64,000 bases of DNA from positions 30,006 to 94,005 of the forward strand of contig NZ_BOMN01000102.1 in the NCBI RefSeq assembly GCF_016862215.1, read 5' to 3'. A model generated the notes under the pieces. It worked only from the letters and a program-made list of their open reading frames with translations. It did no database searches and was not told where the DNA came from. The position numbers were made by a program, and so were the translations under genes. Origin of the DNA: Winogradskya humida. Lineage in GTDB: Bacteria > Actinomycetota > Actinomycetes > Mycobacteriales > Micromonosporaceae. Shown piece after piece: positions 25,076-32,604 of this stretch (the first letter of the stretch is position 1; each line of letters opens with the position of its first letter).

Positions 25076-25111
25076 GGGCGGGGTGGAGAGGTTCGGCTCT
25101 CCGCCCCGCCC
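25076..25111 (+). terminator. Terminator after DUF1775 gene
   Basis: A 15-bp stem with a single T.G wobble (25076-25090 with 25097-25111) closes a 6-nt loop and is followed by GCAATACTTTTC. It lies between convergent genes and can serve both. Confidence 0.8.
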
Positions 25112-25124
25112 GCAATACTTTTCG

Positions 25125-26063
25125 CTAGACCGTGACGGTCCTGGGCGACTGCAGAGCGTCGATGATCTCGCGCTCGACCCGCTCGGAGTCCGCGTGCGGC
25201 ACCTGGCAGGTGCCGGCGGCAAGGTGCCCGCCACCGCCGTAGTGCAGCATCACCGAGCCGATGTCGACCGGCGACGTACGGTCGAGGATCGATTTGCCGC
25301 ACGCGAAGACCGTGTTGAGCTTCGCCCGGCCCCAGATCACGTGGATCGAGACGCGGGCCTCGGGGTACAGCGCGTAGACCATGAACCTGTTCCCGGCCAT
25401 GATCGGGTCCTCGTCGCGCAGGTCGACGATCACCACGTCGCCCTCCACCCGGCTCACCCGGCGCAACTGCTCCACGAACATCGCCGAGCAGTCCCGGTAG
25501 AGGTCGGCACGCTCGGAGACGTCGCGCAGCTCGAGGATCTCGTCGACCGACGTCATCTGGATGCACGCGTCGATCAGCAGCATCATCAGCTGGTAGTTGG
25601 AGATCCGGAATTCCCGGAAACGGCCCAGCCCGGTGCGGCTGTCCATCAGGAAGTTGAGCAGCGTCCAGCCCTGGGGGTCGAGGATGTCGTGCAGCTCGTA
25701 CGCCGCGGAGTCCGCCTGGTCGACCGCCTCCATCAGGTCCACCGGCACCTCGGGGAAGCGCTCGGCCCCGCCGTAGTAGTCGTAGATGACCCGGGCCGCC
25801 GAGGGCGCGTCGGGGTCGATGATGTGGTTCTCCCGGTCACCCGTGTTACGCAGCGTCTCCGAGTGGTGGTGGTCGAAGATCATATGAGCGCCAGGGGCGT
25901 ACGGCAGGTTGGTCAGAATGTCACGCTCAGTAATCTCGGTGACACCGTCCTGCACGTCCTTCGGATGCACGAAGGTGATGTCGTCGATCATGTCGAGGAC
26001 ACGCAGCAGGACGGCGCAGACGAGCCCGTCGAAGTCGCTGCGGGTCACGAGCCGATACTTCAC
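25125..26063 (-). CDS. DHH-family phosphoesterase (exopolyphosphatase/nanoRNase-like)
   Basis: A 312-residue protein with a DHH domain (TRSDFDGLVCAVLL; IFDHHHSETLRNTG; AVDQADSAAYE) and a C-terminal DHHA1 domain with GGGGHLAAGTCQV. These give the metal-binding Asp/His residues of the DHH superfamily, which hydrolyses short RNA, pAp or polyphosphate. GTG 26063 is chosen because AGGGAGA is well placed; the longer frame to 26168 lacks support. It diverges from zwf across a strong palindrome. Confidence 0.85.
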   Translation of the reverse strand: MKYRLVTRSDFDGLVCAVLLRVLDMIDDITFVHPKDVQDGVTEITERDILTNLPYAPGAHMIFDHHHSETLRNTGDRENHIIDPDAPSAARVIYDYYGGAERFPEVPVDLMEAVDQADSAAYELHDILDPQGWTLLNFLMDSRTGLGRFREFRISNYQLMMLLIDACIQMTSVDEILELRDVSERADLYRDCSAMFVEQLRRVSRVEGDVVIVDLRDEDPIMAGNRFMVYALYPEARVSIHVIWGRAKLNTVFACGKSILDRTSPVDIGSVMLHYGGGGHLAAGTCQVPHADSERVEREIIDALQSPRTVTV

Positions 26064-26187
26064 GAGATCTCCCTCTGCCGGTTGGCGGCTTACCTGACAG
26101 TTTGCCACTTTTGCGGCTATGGACCATGTCGCATCGGCGTACCGGTTTGATCCGATCAACGTCCCCACTGCGTAAAGTCAGCCGTAG

Positions 26188-26268
26188 TGAAGGTTGTTCG
26201 CGACGGTGGAGCTCAGGGCGCGCCGCTTGCGCGAAGCGTGCCTCACGGTAGGTCGCGAACAACCTTCA
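26188..26268. promoter_or_regulatory. 81-bp nested palindrome in the zwf upstream region
   Basis: TGAAGGTTGTTCGCGAC at 26188-26204 has an exact 17-bp inverse copy at 26252-26268. The 47-nt interior contains a second hairpin, CGCTT-GCGCG-AAGCG. The element ends 33 nt before the zwf ATG and lies upstream of the divergent DHH gene. It could be an mRNA leader structure, a cruciform operator, or a small repeat element; no second copy is seen in the window. Confidence 0.75.
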
Positions 26269-26301
26269 AAGTTCACGTACGCGGTGGAGGAAAAGCAGAC
26301 G

Positions 26302-27789
26302 ATGGACAACGTTCCGCAGCTCGCGCAGGACCGCAACGCCCCGCCCGCCACACTGGTGATCTTCGGTGCGTCCGGCGACCTGACCCGCCGCAAGTTGTTG
26401 CCGGCCGTGGAGAGCCTGGCCCGGCACAACCGCCTCCCATCAGAGTTCGCCCTCGTCGGGGTGGCCCGCACGCCGATGGAGGACCAGACCTTCGCCGAGA
26501 GCTCCCTCGGCAACCGGAGCCTCGCGGACAAACCGCAGCTCCAGGGCGGCATCAGGTACGTATCGGGCGGCTACGACGACCCCGCGACCTACAAACGCCT
26601 CGCCGAGACCCTCGACGAGCTCGACGCCACCCGTGGCACCGCAGGCAACCGGATCTTCTACCTCTCCACGCCCGCCGAGGCGTTCGAGCCGGTGATCAAC
26701 GGCCTCGCCGGTGCCGGGCTCAATCACGCGGCCGACGGCTCCTTCGCCCGCCTGGTGATCGAGAAGCCGTACGGCAACGACCTGCGCACCGCCCGCGAGC
26801 TCGACGGCATCGTGCACGCCGCGTTCGAGGAGCCCCAGGTCTTCCGGATCGACCACTACCTGGGCAAGGACACCGTCCAGAACGTGCTCGCGCTGCGCTT
26901 CGCCAACGCGATCTTCCAGCCCATCTGGAACCGCTCCTGGGTCGACCACGTGCAGATCACCGTCGCCGAGACGCTCGGCGTCGGCACCCGCGGCGGCTTC
27001 TACGAGCACGCGGGCGCGATGCGCGACATCGTGCAGAACCACGTGCTGCAGGTCCTCGCGCTGGCCCTGATGGAGCCGCCCGCCTCGTTCGACGCCGAAG
27101 GGCTGCGCAACGAGAAGGTGAAGCTGCTCCAGGCGATCCGGCTGCCCACCGACCGCGACATCGCCGACCTGGCGGTGCGCGGCCAGTACACCCGCGGCGG
27201 CACCCGCGAGGACCTGATGGCCGGCTACCGCGAGGAGGTCGGCGTCGACCCGCTGTCGCGGACGGAGACGTATGCGGCCATGCGGCTCAACGTCGACAAC
27301 TGGCGCTGGGCGGGCGTGCCGTTCTACGTGCGCACGGGCAAGCGCCTGCCGGCCCGCGTCACCGAGGTCGCCCTGCAGTTCCAGCGGCCGCCGCACCTGC
27401 CGATCCCGACCGCCCAGCTCACCGAGCTCGACGCGGACGCGCTGATCCTGCGCATCCAGCCCAACGAGGGCATCTCGCTGCGCTTCGGTGCCAAGGTCCC
27501 CGGCCACTCGTTCCGGGTCCGCACGGCCAGCATGGACTTCTCGTACGAGCAGACGTTCCGCGAGGAGTCGCCGGAGGCCTACGAGCGGTTGCTGCTCGAC
27601 GCCCTGCTCGGCGACCCCACGCTGTTCATCCGCACCGACGAGGTCGAGCAGTGCTGGCGCATCGTCGACCCGATCATCGAGCACTGGGCCAAGGACCAGA
27701 GCCCGATCCCGACGTACGAGGCGGCCTCCTGGGGCCCCACGGACGCCGACCGCCTCATCGGCCGCAGCGGCCGCAAGTGGCGTAACTAG
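26302..27789 (+). CDS. zwf: Glucose-6-phosphate 1-dehydrogenase
   Basis: A 495-residue enzyme that oxidises glucose-6-phosphate to 6-phosphogluconolactone with NADP or NAD, the entry to the oxidative pentose phosphate pathway. The nucleotide fold begins LVIFGASGDLTRRKLLPA, and the active-site signature FRIDHYLGKDTVQN contains the catalytic His and Lys. ATG 26302 is chosen because GGAGG lies 11 nt upstream; an in-frame TTG at 26194 would start inside the palindrome and is rejected. No opcA, gnd or transaldolase gene is adjacent. Confidence 0.96.
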   Translation: MDNVPQLAQDRNAPPATLVIFGASGDLTRRKLLPAVESLARHNRLPSEFALVGVARTPMEDQTFAESSLGNRSLADKPQLQGGIRYVSGGYDDPATYKRLAETLDELDATRGTAGNRIFYLSTPAEAFEPVINGLAGAGLNHAADGSFARLVIEKPYGNDLRTARELDGIVHAAFEEPQVFRIDHYLGKDTVQNVLALRFANAIFQPIWNRSWVDHVQITVAETLGVGTRGGFYEHAGAMRDIVQNHVLQVLALALMEPPASFDAEGLRNEKVKLLQAIRLPTDRDIADLAVRGQYTRGGTREDLMAGYREEVGVDPLSRTETYAAMRLNVDNWRWAGVPFYVRTGKRLPARVTEVALQFQRPPHLPIPTAQLTELDADALILRIQPNEGISLRFGAKVPGHSFRVRTASMDFSYEQTFREESPEAYERLLLDALLGDPTLFIRTDEVEQCWRIVDPIIEHWAKDQSPIPTYEAASWGPTDADRLIGRSGRKWRN

Positions 27790-27795
27790 GTTTTT

Positions 27796-28269
27796 CTAGG
27801 ACGCCGGCCGTGCCTTGGTGACCGCTTCCAGGGCGCGGTCGGCGTGCTGGTTCATGTCCAGCTCACTGTGGATCACGTCGATGACCACACCGTCGGTGCC
27901 GATCACGAACGTCAGCCGCTTCGTGCTGAGCGGGCCGAGGGGAAGCTTGCGCTTCACGCCGTACGCCGCGGCGACCTTGCTCTCCGGGTCGGACAGCAAC
28001 GGATAGTCGAAGCTGTTCACCTCGGCGAACTTCTTCTGCTTCTCGACGGTGTCCCGGCTGACACCGACGCGCTGGACGCCGGCCTCGCGGAACTCGCCGG
28101 CGAGGTCCCGGAAATTACAGGCCTCCGCCGTGCAGCCGCTGCTGAGCGCGGCCGGATAGAAGAACATGACGACGGGTCCCGCGGTCAGCAGCTCACTGAG
28201 CCGCGTCGGCTTGCCGTCCTGGTCGGGCAGTTCAAATTCGGGCGCCACATCGCCCTTGCCGATGCTCAC
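27796..28269 (-). CDS. Thiol peroxidase, BCP/AhpC-TSA family
   Basis: A 157-residue peroxiredoxin that reduces peroxides. The peroxidatic Cys is in SSGCTAEACNFRD; the second Cys five residues later is the usual resolving Cys of BCP-type alpha-helix-2 pairs. The classical PxxxTxxC motif has Ser for Thr here, with the Pro in FFYPAALSSGC. GTG 28269 is chosen at VSIGKGDVAPEFELPDQDG; the longer frame adds unlikely residues. It converges on zwf with 6 nt between stops. Confidence 0.9.
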   Translation of the reverse strand: MSIGKGDVAPEFELPDQDGKPTRLSELLTAGPVVMFFYPAALSSGCTAEACNFRDLAGEFREAGVQRVGVSRDTVEKQKKFAEVNSFDYPLLSDPESKVAAAYGVKRKLPLGPLSTKRLTFVIGTDGVVIDVIHSELDMNQHADRALEAVTKARPAS

Positions 28270-28409
28270 GATGTCAACGGTACGCGGCCGAATTCGCCCA
28301 CGCGTGTACCCCTCGCTTAGGGTGTAGTCACCACCGCGATACCGCACCATCACTCTCGGCTGACCCCTGCCCCCGTCCCCCGCACGCCCCCGCAGAAAGC
28401 GACATCTTC

Positions 28410-28742
28410 ATGCAGGTCTCGGTCGCGCACCACCCCCCGAACACCGCCGTCCTGACCCTGCGCGGCTCCCTCGACATCGACACCGCCCCGGCCCTCAAGG
28501 CCAACCTGAGCCGCCTCGTCGAACGCCCGGCCCCGCATATCGTGGTCGACCTCTCCGGCCTCGACTTCTGCGACTCCATGGGCGTCGGCGTCCTGGTCAC
28601 CGCCCACGGCCGCGCCATGGAGAAAGGCGGCTGGGTCCGGCTGGCCGCCGCCTCCGGTTTCCTCAGCCGCCTGCTGGAAACCCTCGGCCTCACCGGCTAC
28701 CTGTCCCTGCACGACGACGTGGAAACAGCCATCAAGTCATGA
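28410..28742 (+). CDS. STAS-domain anti-sigma factor antagonist
   Basis: A 110-residue single-domain STAS protein of the SpoIIAA/RsbV type. The conserved phosphorylation motif is DFCDSMGVGVL with Ser at about residue 56, preceded by the LTLRGSLDIDTAPAL strand-helix. Dephosphorylated forms sequester an anti-sigma kinase. No kinase or sigma partner is next to it. Its stop overlaps the next gene (ATGA at 28739). Confidence 0.9.
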   Translation: MQVSVAHHPPNTAVLTLRGSLDIDTAPALKANLSRLVERPAPHIVVDLSGLDFCDSMGVGVLVTAHGRAMEKGGWVRLAAASGFLSRLLETLGLTGYLSLHDDVETAIKS

Positions 28743-29620
28743 CGCTGCTCGACGACTTCATCCGGGCCGACCGCGAGCGCGAGCTGGGCACCTACGGCAT
28801 CTGGGTGCACCGGGAGGGGCAGGAGCCGGTGACGCACCGGTTCCGCTCCGATGACCGGGTGAATCTGTACTCGGTGTCGAAGACGTTCACCTCGGTCGCG
28901 GCGGGGCTCGCCGAGGCCGAGGGGCGGCTCGGTCTCGACGACCGGTTCCTCGACCATTTTCCCGAGCTGCGGGCGATGGCCGCGCCCGGGTTCGAGACGG
29001 TCACGCTACGGCAACTGCTGACGATGACGAGCGGGAGCAGCCACAAGTGGTTCGCGCACATGCGGATCGATGCCCCGGATCTGCTGCACGAGATCGTGGC
29101 GGCGCCGGTGGGGGCGGGCGGGTTCGCGTACACCGGGTCCGGGCCCTATGCCGTCGGGCGGGTGATCGCTCGGGTGACGGGGGCCGATCTGCGGGCGTAC
29201 CTCATGCCCCGGATCTTCGGTCCTCTCGATCTGCACAACCCGGCCTGGCACACCTGCCCGCTGGGGTTCCCGTTCGCGGAGAGCGACCTGTTCCTGCGCA
29301 CCGGGGAGCTGGCCCGTTTCGCGCAGCTGTTGCTGCAGGAGGGCCGATGGGAGGACCGGCAGCTCGTGCCCGCGTCCTACGTCAAGAGGATGACCACCGA
29401 GTCAGTCCCGGCTGTGACCAGCAAAGGCCAATTCTCCTACGGGTACGGGCTGGGCCTCTGGCTCGACCGCGACGGCACCTCCCGCATGGACGGTCACTAC
29501 GGCCAGTACGCCGTCCTGAGCCCCGCACGCCGCGCGGCGGTCACGGTCACCGCCCACTCCGATCGCGACGACCAGCTCCTCGACGCGATCCACGACCTGG
29601 TCCTCGCCAAGCTGGACTAA
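28739..29620 (+). CDS. Serine beta-lactamase/penicillin-binding-protein-like hydrolase
   Basis: A 293-residue protein of the class C beta-lactamase/DD-peptidase fold. The nucleophile motif is SVSK (residues about 45-48), the second motif region is YTGSGPYAVG, and the third motif is GHYGQY in place of KTG, as in esterase-like members. There is no signal peptide, so it acts in the cytoplasm and is more likely an esterase or peptidase than a resistance enzyme. It is coupled to the STAS gene by an ATGA overlap; the functional link is unclear. Confidence 0.88.
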   Translation: MTLLDDFIRADRERELGTYGIWVHREGQEPVTHRFRSDDRVNLYSVSKTFTSVAAGLAEAEGRLGLDDRFLDHFPELRAMAAPGFETVTLRQLLTMTSGSSHKWFAHMRIDAPDLLHEIVAAPVGAGGFAYTGSGPYAVGRVIARVTGADLRAYLMPRIFGPLDLHNPAWHTCPLGFPFAESDLFLRTGELARFAQLLLQEGRWEDRQLVPASYVKRMTTESVPAVTSKGQFSYGYGLGLWLDRDGTSRMDGHYGQYAVLSPARRAAVTVTAHSDRDDQLLDAIHDLVLAKLD

Positions 29621-30390
29621 GCCTTGGGCAGGGTCATGATCTCGGCGCCGTCGTCGGTGATGGCGATGGTGTGCTCGCTGTGGGAGGTGCGGCAGCCGGT
29701 GGCGCTGCGCAGCGTCCAGCCGTCGGCGTCGGTGACGAGCTTGGCGGTGTCGGCCATGACCCAGGGCTCCAGGGCGAGCAGCAGGCCGGGGCGCAGCCGG
29801 TAGCCGCGGCCGGGGCGGCCGATGTTCGAGACGTGCGGGTCCTGGTGCATCGTCGAGCCGACGCCGTGACCGCCGAACTCGGTGTTGACCTCGTAGCCCG
29901 CGGCGTTGAGGACCTTGCCGATGGCGTGGGAGAGGTCGCCGATGTGCACGCCGGGGCCGGCGGCCGCGATCGCGGCTTTCAGCGCGCGCTCGGTGGCGTC
30001 GATCAGCGCGAGGCTCTCCGGCTGCGGCGATTCGCCCACGACGAAGCTGATGGCGGAGTCGGCGACGATCCCGCCGAGGGAGACGGCGAGGTCGAGGGAG
30101 AGCAGGTCACCGTCGGCGAGCTCGTAGTCGAACGGCAGCCCGTGCAGGACGGCGTCGTTGACCGACGTGCAGATGTAGTGGCCGAACGGCCCGCGGCCGA
30201 AGGACGGCGCGTAGTCGACGTAGCAGGACAGCGCCCCGGCCTCGGCGATCATGGCCTGGGCCTGCCGGTCGATGTCCAGCAGGTTCGTGCCGACCGTGCT
30301 GCGGGCCTTCAGGGTCTGCAGGATGCCGGCCACCAGGGCGCCGGTCTCCCTCGCCAGGGGCAGCTCGGTGGGCTTCAGGATCTCGATCAT
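29617..30390 (-). CDS. map: Type I methionine aminopeptidase
   Basis: A 257-residue enzyme that removes the initiator Met from new proteins. Metal ligands are visible: the two Asp in LSLDLAVSLGGIVADSA, His in GGHGVGSTMHQDP, Glu in LLALEPWVM and the last Glu in HSEHTIAI. ATG 30390 is chosen because GGAGG is upstream; a longer frame to 30432 would run into the divergent promoter. Actinobacteria often carry two or more copies; this one lacks the usual secY-adk-infA setting, so it is probably an accessory copy. Confidence 0.92.
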   Translation of the reverse strand: MIEILKPTELPLARETGALVAGILQTLKARSTVGTNLLDIDRQAQAMIAEAGALSCYVDYAPSFGRGPFGHYICTSVNDAVLHGLPFDYELADGDLLSLDLAVSLGGIVADSAISFVVGESPQPESLALIDATERALKAAIAAAGPGVHIGDLSHAIGKVLNAAGYEVNTEFGGHGVGSTMHQDPHVSNIGRPGRGYRLRPGLLLALEPWVMADTAKLVTDADGWTLRSATGCRTSHSEHTIAITDDGAEIMTLPKA

Positions 30391-30416
30391 GCGGCGCCGC
30401 TCCTCCGGTGAACCAA

Positions 30417-30460
30417 TAACTATCCCGGCCATATTATCCCGGTACTATTATCGGGTCATG
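30417..30460. promoter_or_regulatory. Three 15-bp direct repeats in map/XRE divergent promoter
   Basis: TAACTATCCCGGCCA (30417), TATTATCCCGGTACT (30432) and ATTATCGGGTCATG (30447) follow each other in register, with a core of TAT-C-CGG. The last overlaps the XRE start codon. TACTAT at 30443 is a fair -10 box that would give a leaderless XRE mRNA. The repeats are a candidate operator for the XRE protein. Confidence 0.5.
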
Positions 30461-30727
30461 GTCAGGTTGCCGCTCACACCCGAAGAGGTCGAGCGCGGAC
30501 AGCGCCTCGGTTCCCTGCTGCGTCTCGCCCGGGGCGAGCGCTCGATGCTCGAAACCGCGCTCCACGCGCGCGTCTCCCCCGAGACCCTCCGGAAGATCGA
30601 GACGGGCCGCGTGGCAACCCCCGCCTTCCCGACCATCGCCGCGATCGCCGACGTCCTCGGCCTGTCCCTCGACGCCGTCTGGGCCGAGATCAACGAGCCC
30701 TCAGTTCCAGAACATCGGGTCGCCTAG
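30458..30727 (+). CDS. XRE-family helix-turn-helix regulator
   Basis: An 89-residue protein that is mostly one lambda-repressor-like HTH domain: GSLLRLARGERSMLETALHA, SPETLRKIETGR, then AIADVLGLSLDAVWAEI. ATG 30458 has no ribosome site, and a -10-like box lies just upstream, so the mRNA may be leaderless. It diverges from map and likely regulates itself and map through the repeats between them. Its end overlaps a convergent lipoprotein gene by 27 bp. Confidence 0.85.
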   Translation: MVRLPLTPEEVERGQRLGSLLRLARGERSMLETALHARVSPETLRKIETGRVATPAFPTIAAIADVLGLSLDAVWAEINEPSVPEHRVA

Positions 30728-31597
30728 CTTCGGTACGTTCTTCCACGGTCGCTTCGTGCGCTTCGACGGGTCGGCGACGGTCGCGGTGAACCACTCGCTC
30801 GCATCGCCGACCGCGAGGCGTTTCTGCTCCCGGTCGACGAAGACCGCCACCCCGTCGGTGTCCGGCACGTCCACCAGCTTCACCGTCGTGGCCGTCTTCG
30901 TGCCGGTCGACAAGGTCACCACAACGCCATGACACAGGTACGCCGTCCCGCCGATCCCGGGCCCGCAGTCGCCCTCCTCGTCCGTCGACACGTGCTCGAT
31001 CTCGTACCCGTTGGTCGAGACGGTGACGCCGTCGGTGCCCGGCGCGGTGTAGCGCTGCTCGAGCGTCAGCGGGACATCGCCCTCGTCCTTCGCCGCCGTC
31101 TCCGGGTGCGCGGGATCCACCGAGATGCGGACGCTCCGCTTGTCGCCGACCGCCAGCATCACCCGGCCGTCCGGCTGGAACCGCGGCTCGGACAGGCAGT
31201 GGCCGGCTCCCCCGAGCTGGGCGGGGCGCCATTCCGCGGTCGGCACGTACGCCTTCGTGGTGAGGGTGGCGACGTGGAGGACGCAGTCTTCCGCGTACAC
31301 ATATCTGCTCATGGTCCGGTCGAAGGCATCCCGCCGGACCACGTCGGTGTCGTTCGGGATAGTGGCCGCGCGCAGCTCCCTGCCCGACTCGACGGCATGG
31401 ACCACCAGGGAGTCCACCTCCAGGTCCCGGTCCAGATAGACGATCCCGGACGGCATCCCCGCACCGGCCCCGACCTGCGCCAGCACCGTGGCCCGCACCG
31501 CTTCCGGCGTCGGCGCGACGTACTCCACGCCCCCGCCGAAGTCACACCCGCTGATCAACACCAAGCCCACGACGGCCGCAGCCCATGATCCCCGCAC
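30701..31597 (-). CDS. Hypothetical lipoprotein
   Basis: A 298-residue lipoprotein: a short signal peptide from GTG 31597 (AAVVGLVLISGC) with the lipid Cys at about residue 18. The body is beta-rich with no domain I can name; segments such as FQPDGRVMLAVGDKRSVRI and VDVPDTDGVAVFVDREQK hint at a propeller-like or repeat fold. Several Cys pairs are present. It diverges from another lipoprotein gene with only 25 nt between start codons. Confidence 0.8.
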   Translation of the reverse strand: MRGSWAAAVVGLVLISGCDFGGGVEYVAPTPEAVRATVLAQVGAGAGMPSGIVYLDRDLEVDSLVVHAVESGRELRAATIPNDTDVVRRDAFDRTMSRYVYAEDCVLHVATLTTKAYVPTAEWRPAQLGGAGHCLSEPRFQPDGRVMLAVGDKRSVRISVDPAHPETAAKDEGDVPLTLEQRYTAPGTDGVTVSTNGYEIEHVSTDEEGDCGPGIGGTAYLCHGVVVTLSTGTKTATTVKLVDVPDTDGVAVFVDREQKRLAVGDASEWFTATVADPSKRTKRPWKNVPKLGDPMFWN

Positions 31598-31605
31598 AGC
31601 CGCCC

Positions 31606-31615
31606 ATACTAGGCT
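31606..31615. promoter_or_regulatory. Overlapping divergent -10 elements for two lipoprotein genes
   Basis: Between start codons at 31597 (minus) and 31623 (plus), TAGTAT on the minus strand (31611-31606) and TAGGCT on the plus strand (31610-31615) both match the TANNNT -10 pattern. They lie 8 and 7 nt before their respective GTG starts. Both mRNAs would then begin at or near the start codon. Confidence 0.5.
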
Positions 31616-31622
31616 CCCGCAG

Positions 31623-32567
31623 GTGAAGAAGCTGCCCGTCGCCGTAGCGCTGCTCCTCTCGCTGGCGGCCTGCAGCGAGCCCGAACCCGTCCAGTGGCAG
31701 ACCCCGCCCGCCACCGCATCCTCCGCGCCACCCGCCTCCACCCTGCCGTCCGGCCTGGACGCCTATCTGGACGACGGCGACGAGGCCGAGCTGCGGGTCT
31801 ACGGCGCCACGGACGGCACGCTGCTGCGCAGCTTCCCGATTCCGGCAGGCGAGGACAAGACGTTCAGCCCGACCTTCGCCTGGGCCGCGGAGATCAAATC
31901 CAACACCCTGATTGTGTACGCGCTGAGCGGCGACGCCTACGCCCGCAAGGCCCGCCTGACCCCCGAGGCGTTACAGGTGAAGGACCTGACCCTGCAGACG
32001 GCGGCGTTCATCCCCGGGACGAACCTGCTCGCCATCGAGGTCGACGGAGGCGACGGCATCACCCACAAGACGATCTCCCTAGACCCCGCGGACCCGGCGA
32101 ACACCATCCGCGACTTCGCGGGCATCCCGTTCTCCTGGGACTCCCACGCCGACCCCGTCGAAACGGCCTACGTCCCGATCCCCGCCCTCCCCAAGGCCCA
32201 GGACGTCGTCATCCGCCGCAGCGCCCGCGAACTCGTCCAGGCCGACATCCTCGAGGACGACGACCCCCTCTACACCTGCACCGGCCCCGAACTGGCCCCC
32301 TTCACCCTCGCCTGCCACGGCCAGGGCAGCACCGCCGTCCTCGCCGCCCTCACCGCCGACCCGGCCAAGAACGTGGCGACGTTACGCGTGATCGGCAAGG
32401 CCAAGGGCAAACCCTTCACCGCCGTCCACGTCTCCCCCGACGGCAAAACCCTCCTCGCCCAACGAGCGGACGGCTTCTACTCCGTCCCCGTCACCGGCGG
32501 CAAACCGACGCTGCTCTTCGACGCCCTCCCCCGCAGCAAGGACCTCACCATCCTCGCCTGGAACTAG
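31623..32567 (+). CDS. Hypothetical lipoprotein with two TTA codons
   Basis: A 314-residue lipoprotein: GTG 31623, signal helix VAVALLLSLAAC with the lipid Cys at residue 16, then a Pro/Ser/Ala linker. The body resembles a beta-propeller in its repeated strands (AELRVYGATDGTLLRSFPI; TAVHVSPDGKTLLAQRADG). It contains two in-frame TTA codons (31971 and 32382), rare in such genomes, so translation could depend on the bldA-type Leu tRNA. It may be a distant relative of the divergent lipoprotein. Confidence 0.8.
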   Translation: MKKLPVAVALLLSLAACSEPEPVQWQTPPATASSAPPASTLPSGLDAYLDDGDEAELRVYGATDGTLLRSFPIPAGEDKTFSPTFAWAAEIKSNTLIVYALSGDAYARKARLTPEALQVKDLTLQTAAFIPGTNLLAIEVDGGDGITHKTISLDPADPANTIRDFAGIPFSWDSHADPVETAYVPIPALPKAQDVVIRRSARELVQADILEDDDPLYTCTGPELAPFTLACHGQGSTAVLAALTADPAKNVATLRVIGKAKGKPFTAVHVSPDGKTLLAQRADGFYSVPVTGGKPTLLFDALPRSKDLTILAWN

Positions 32568-32604
32568 TCGAGCGTTAACCTGACGGCCAGACAGGGCGTC
32601 CACA

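Noticed and set aside
26194..26301. N-terminal extension of Zwf from TTG 26194
   Set aside because: It would start within the palindrome, lacks a ribosome site, and the extra residues precede the normal enzyme start; ATG 26302 fits the family.
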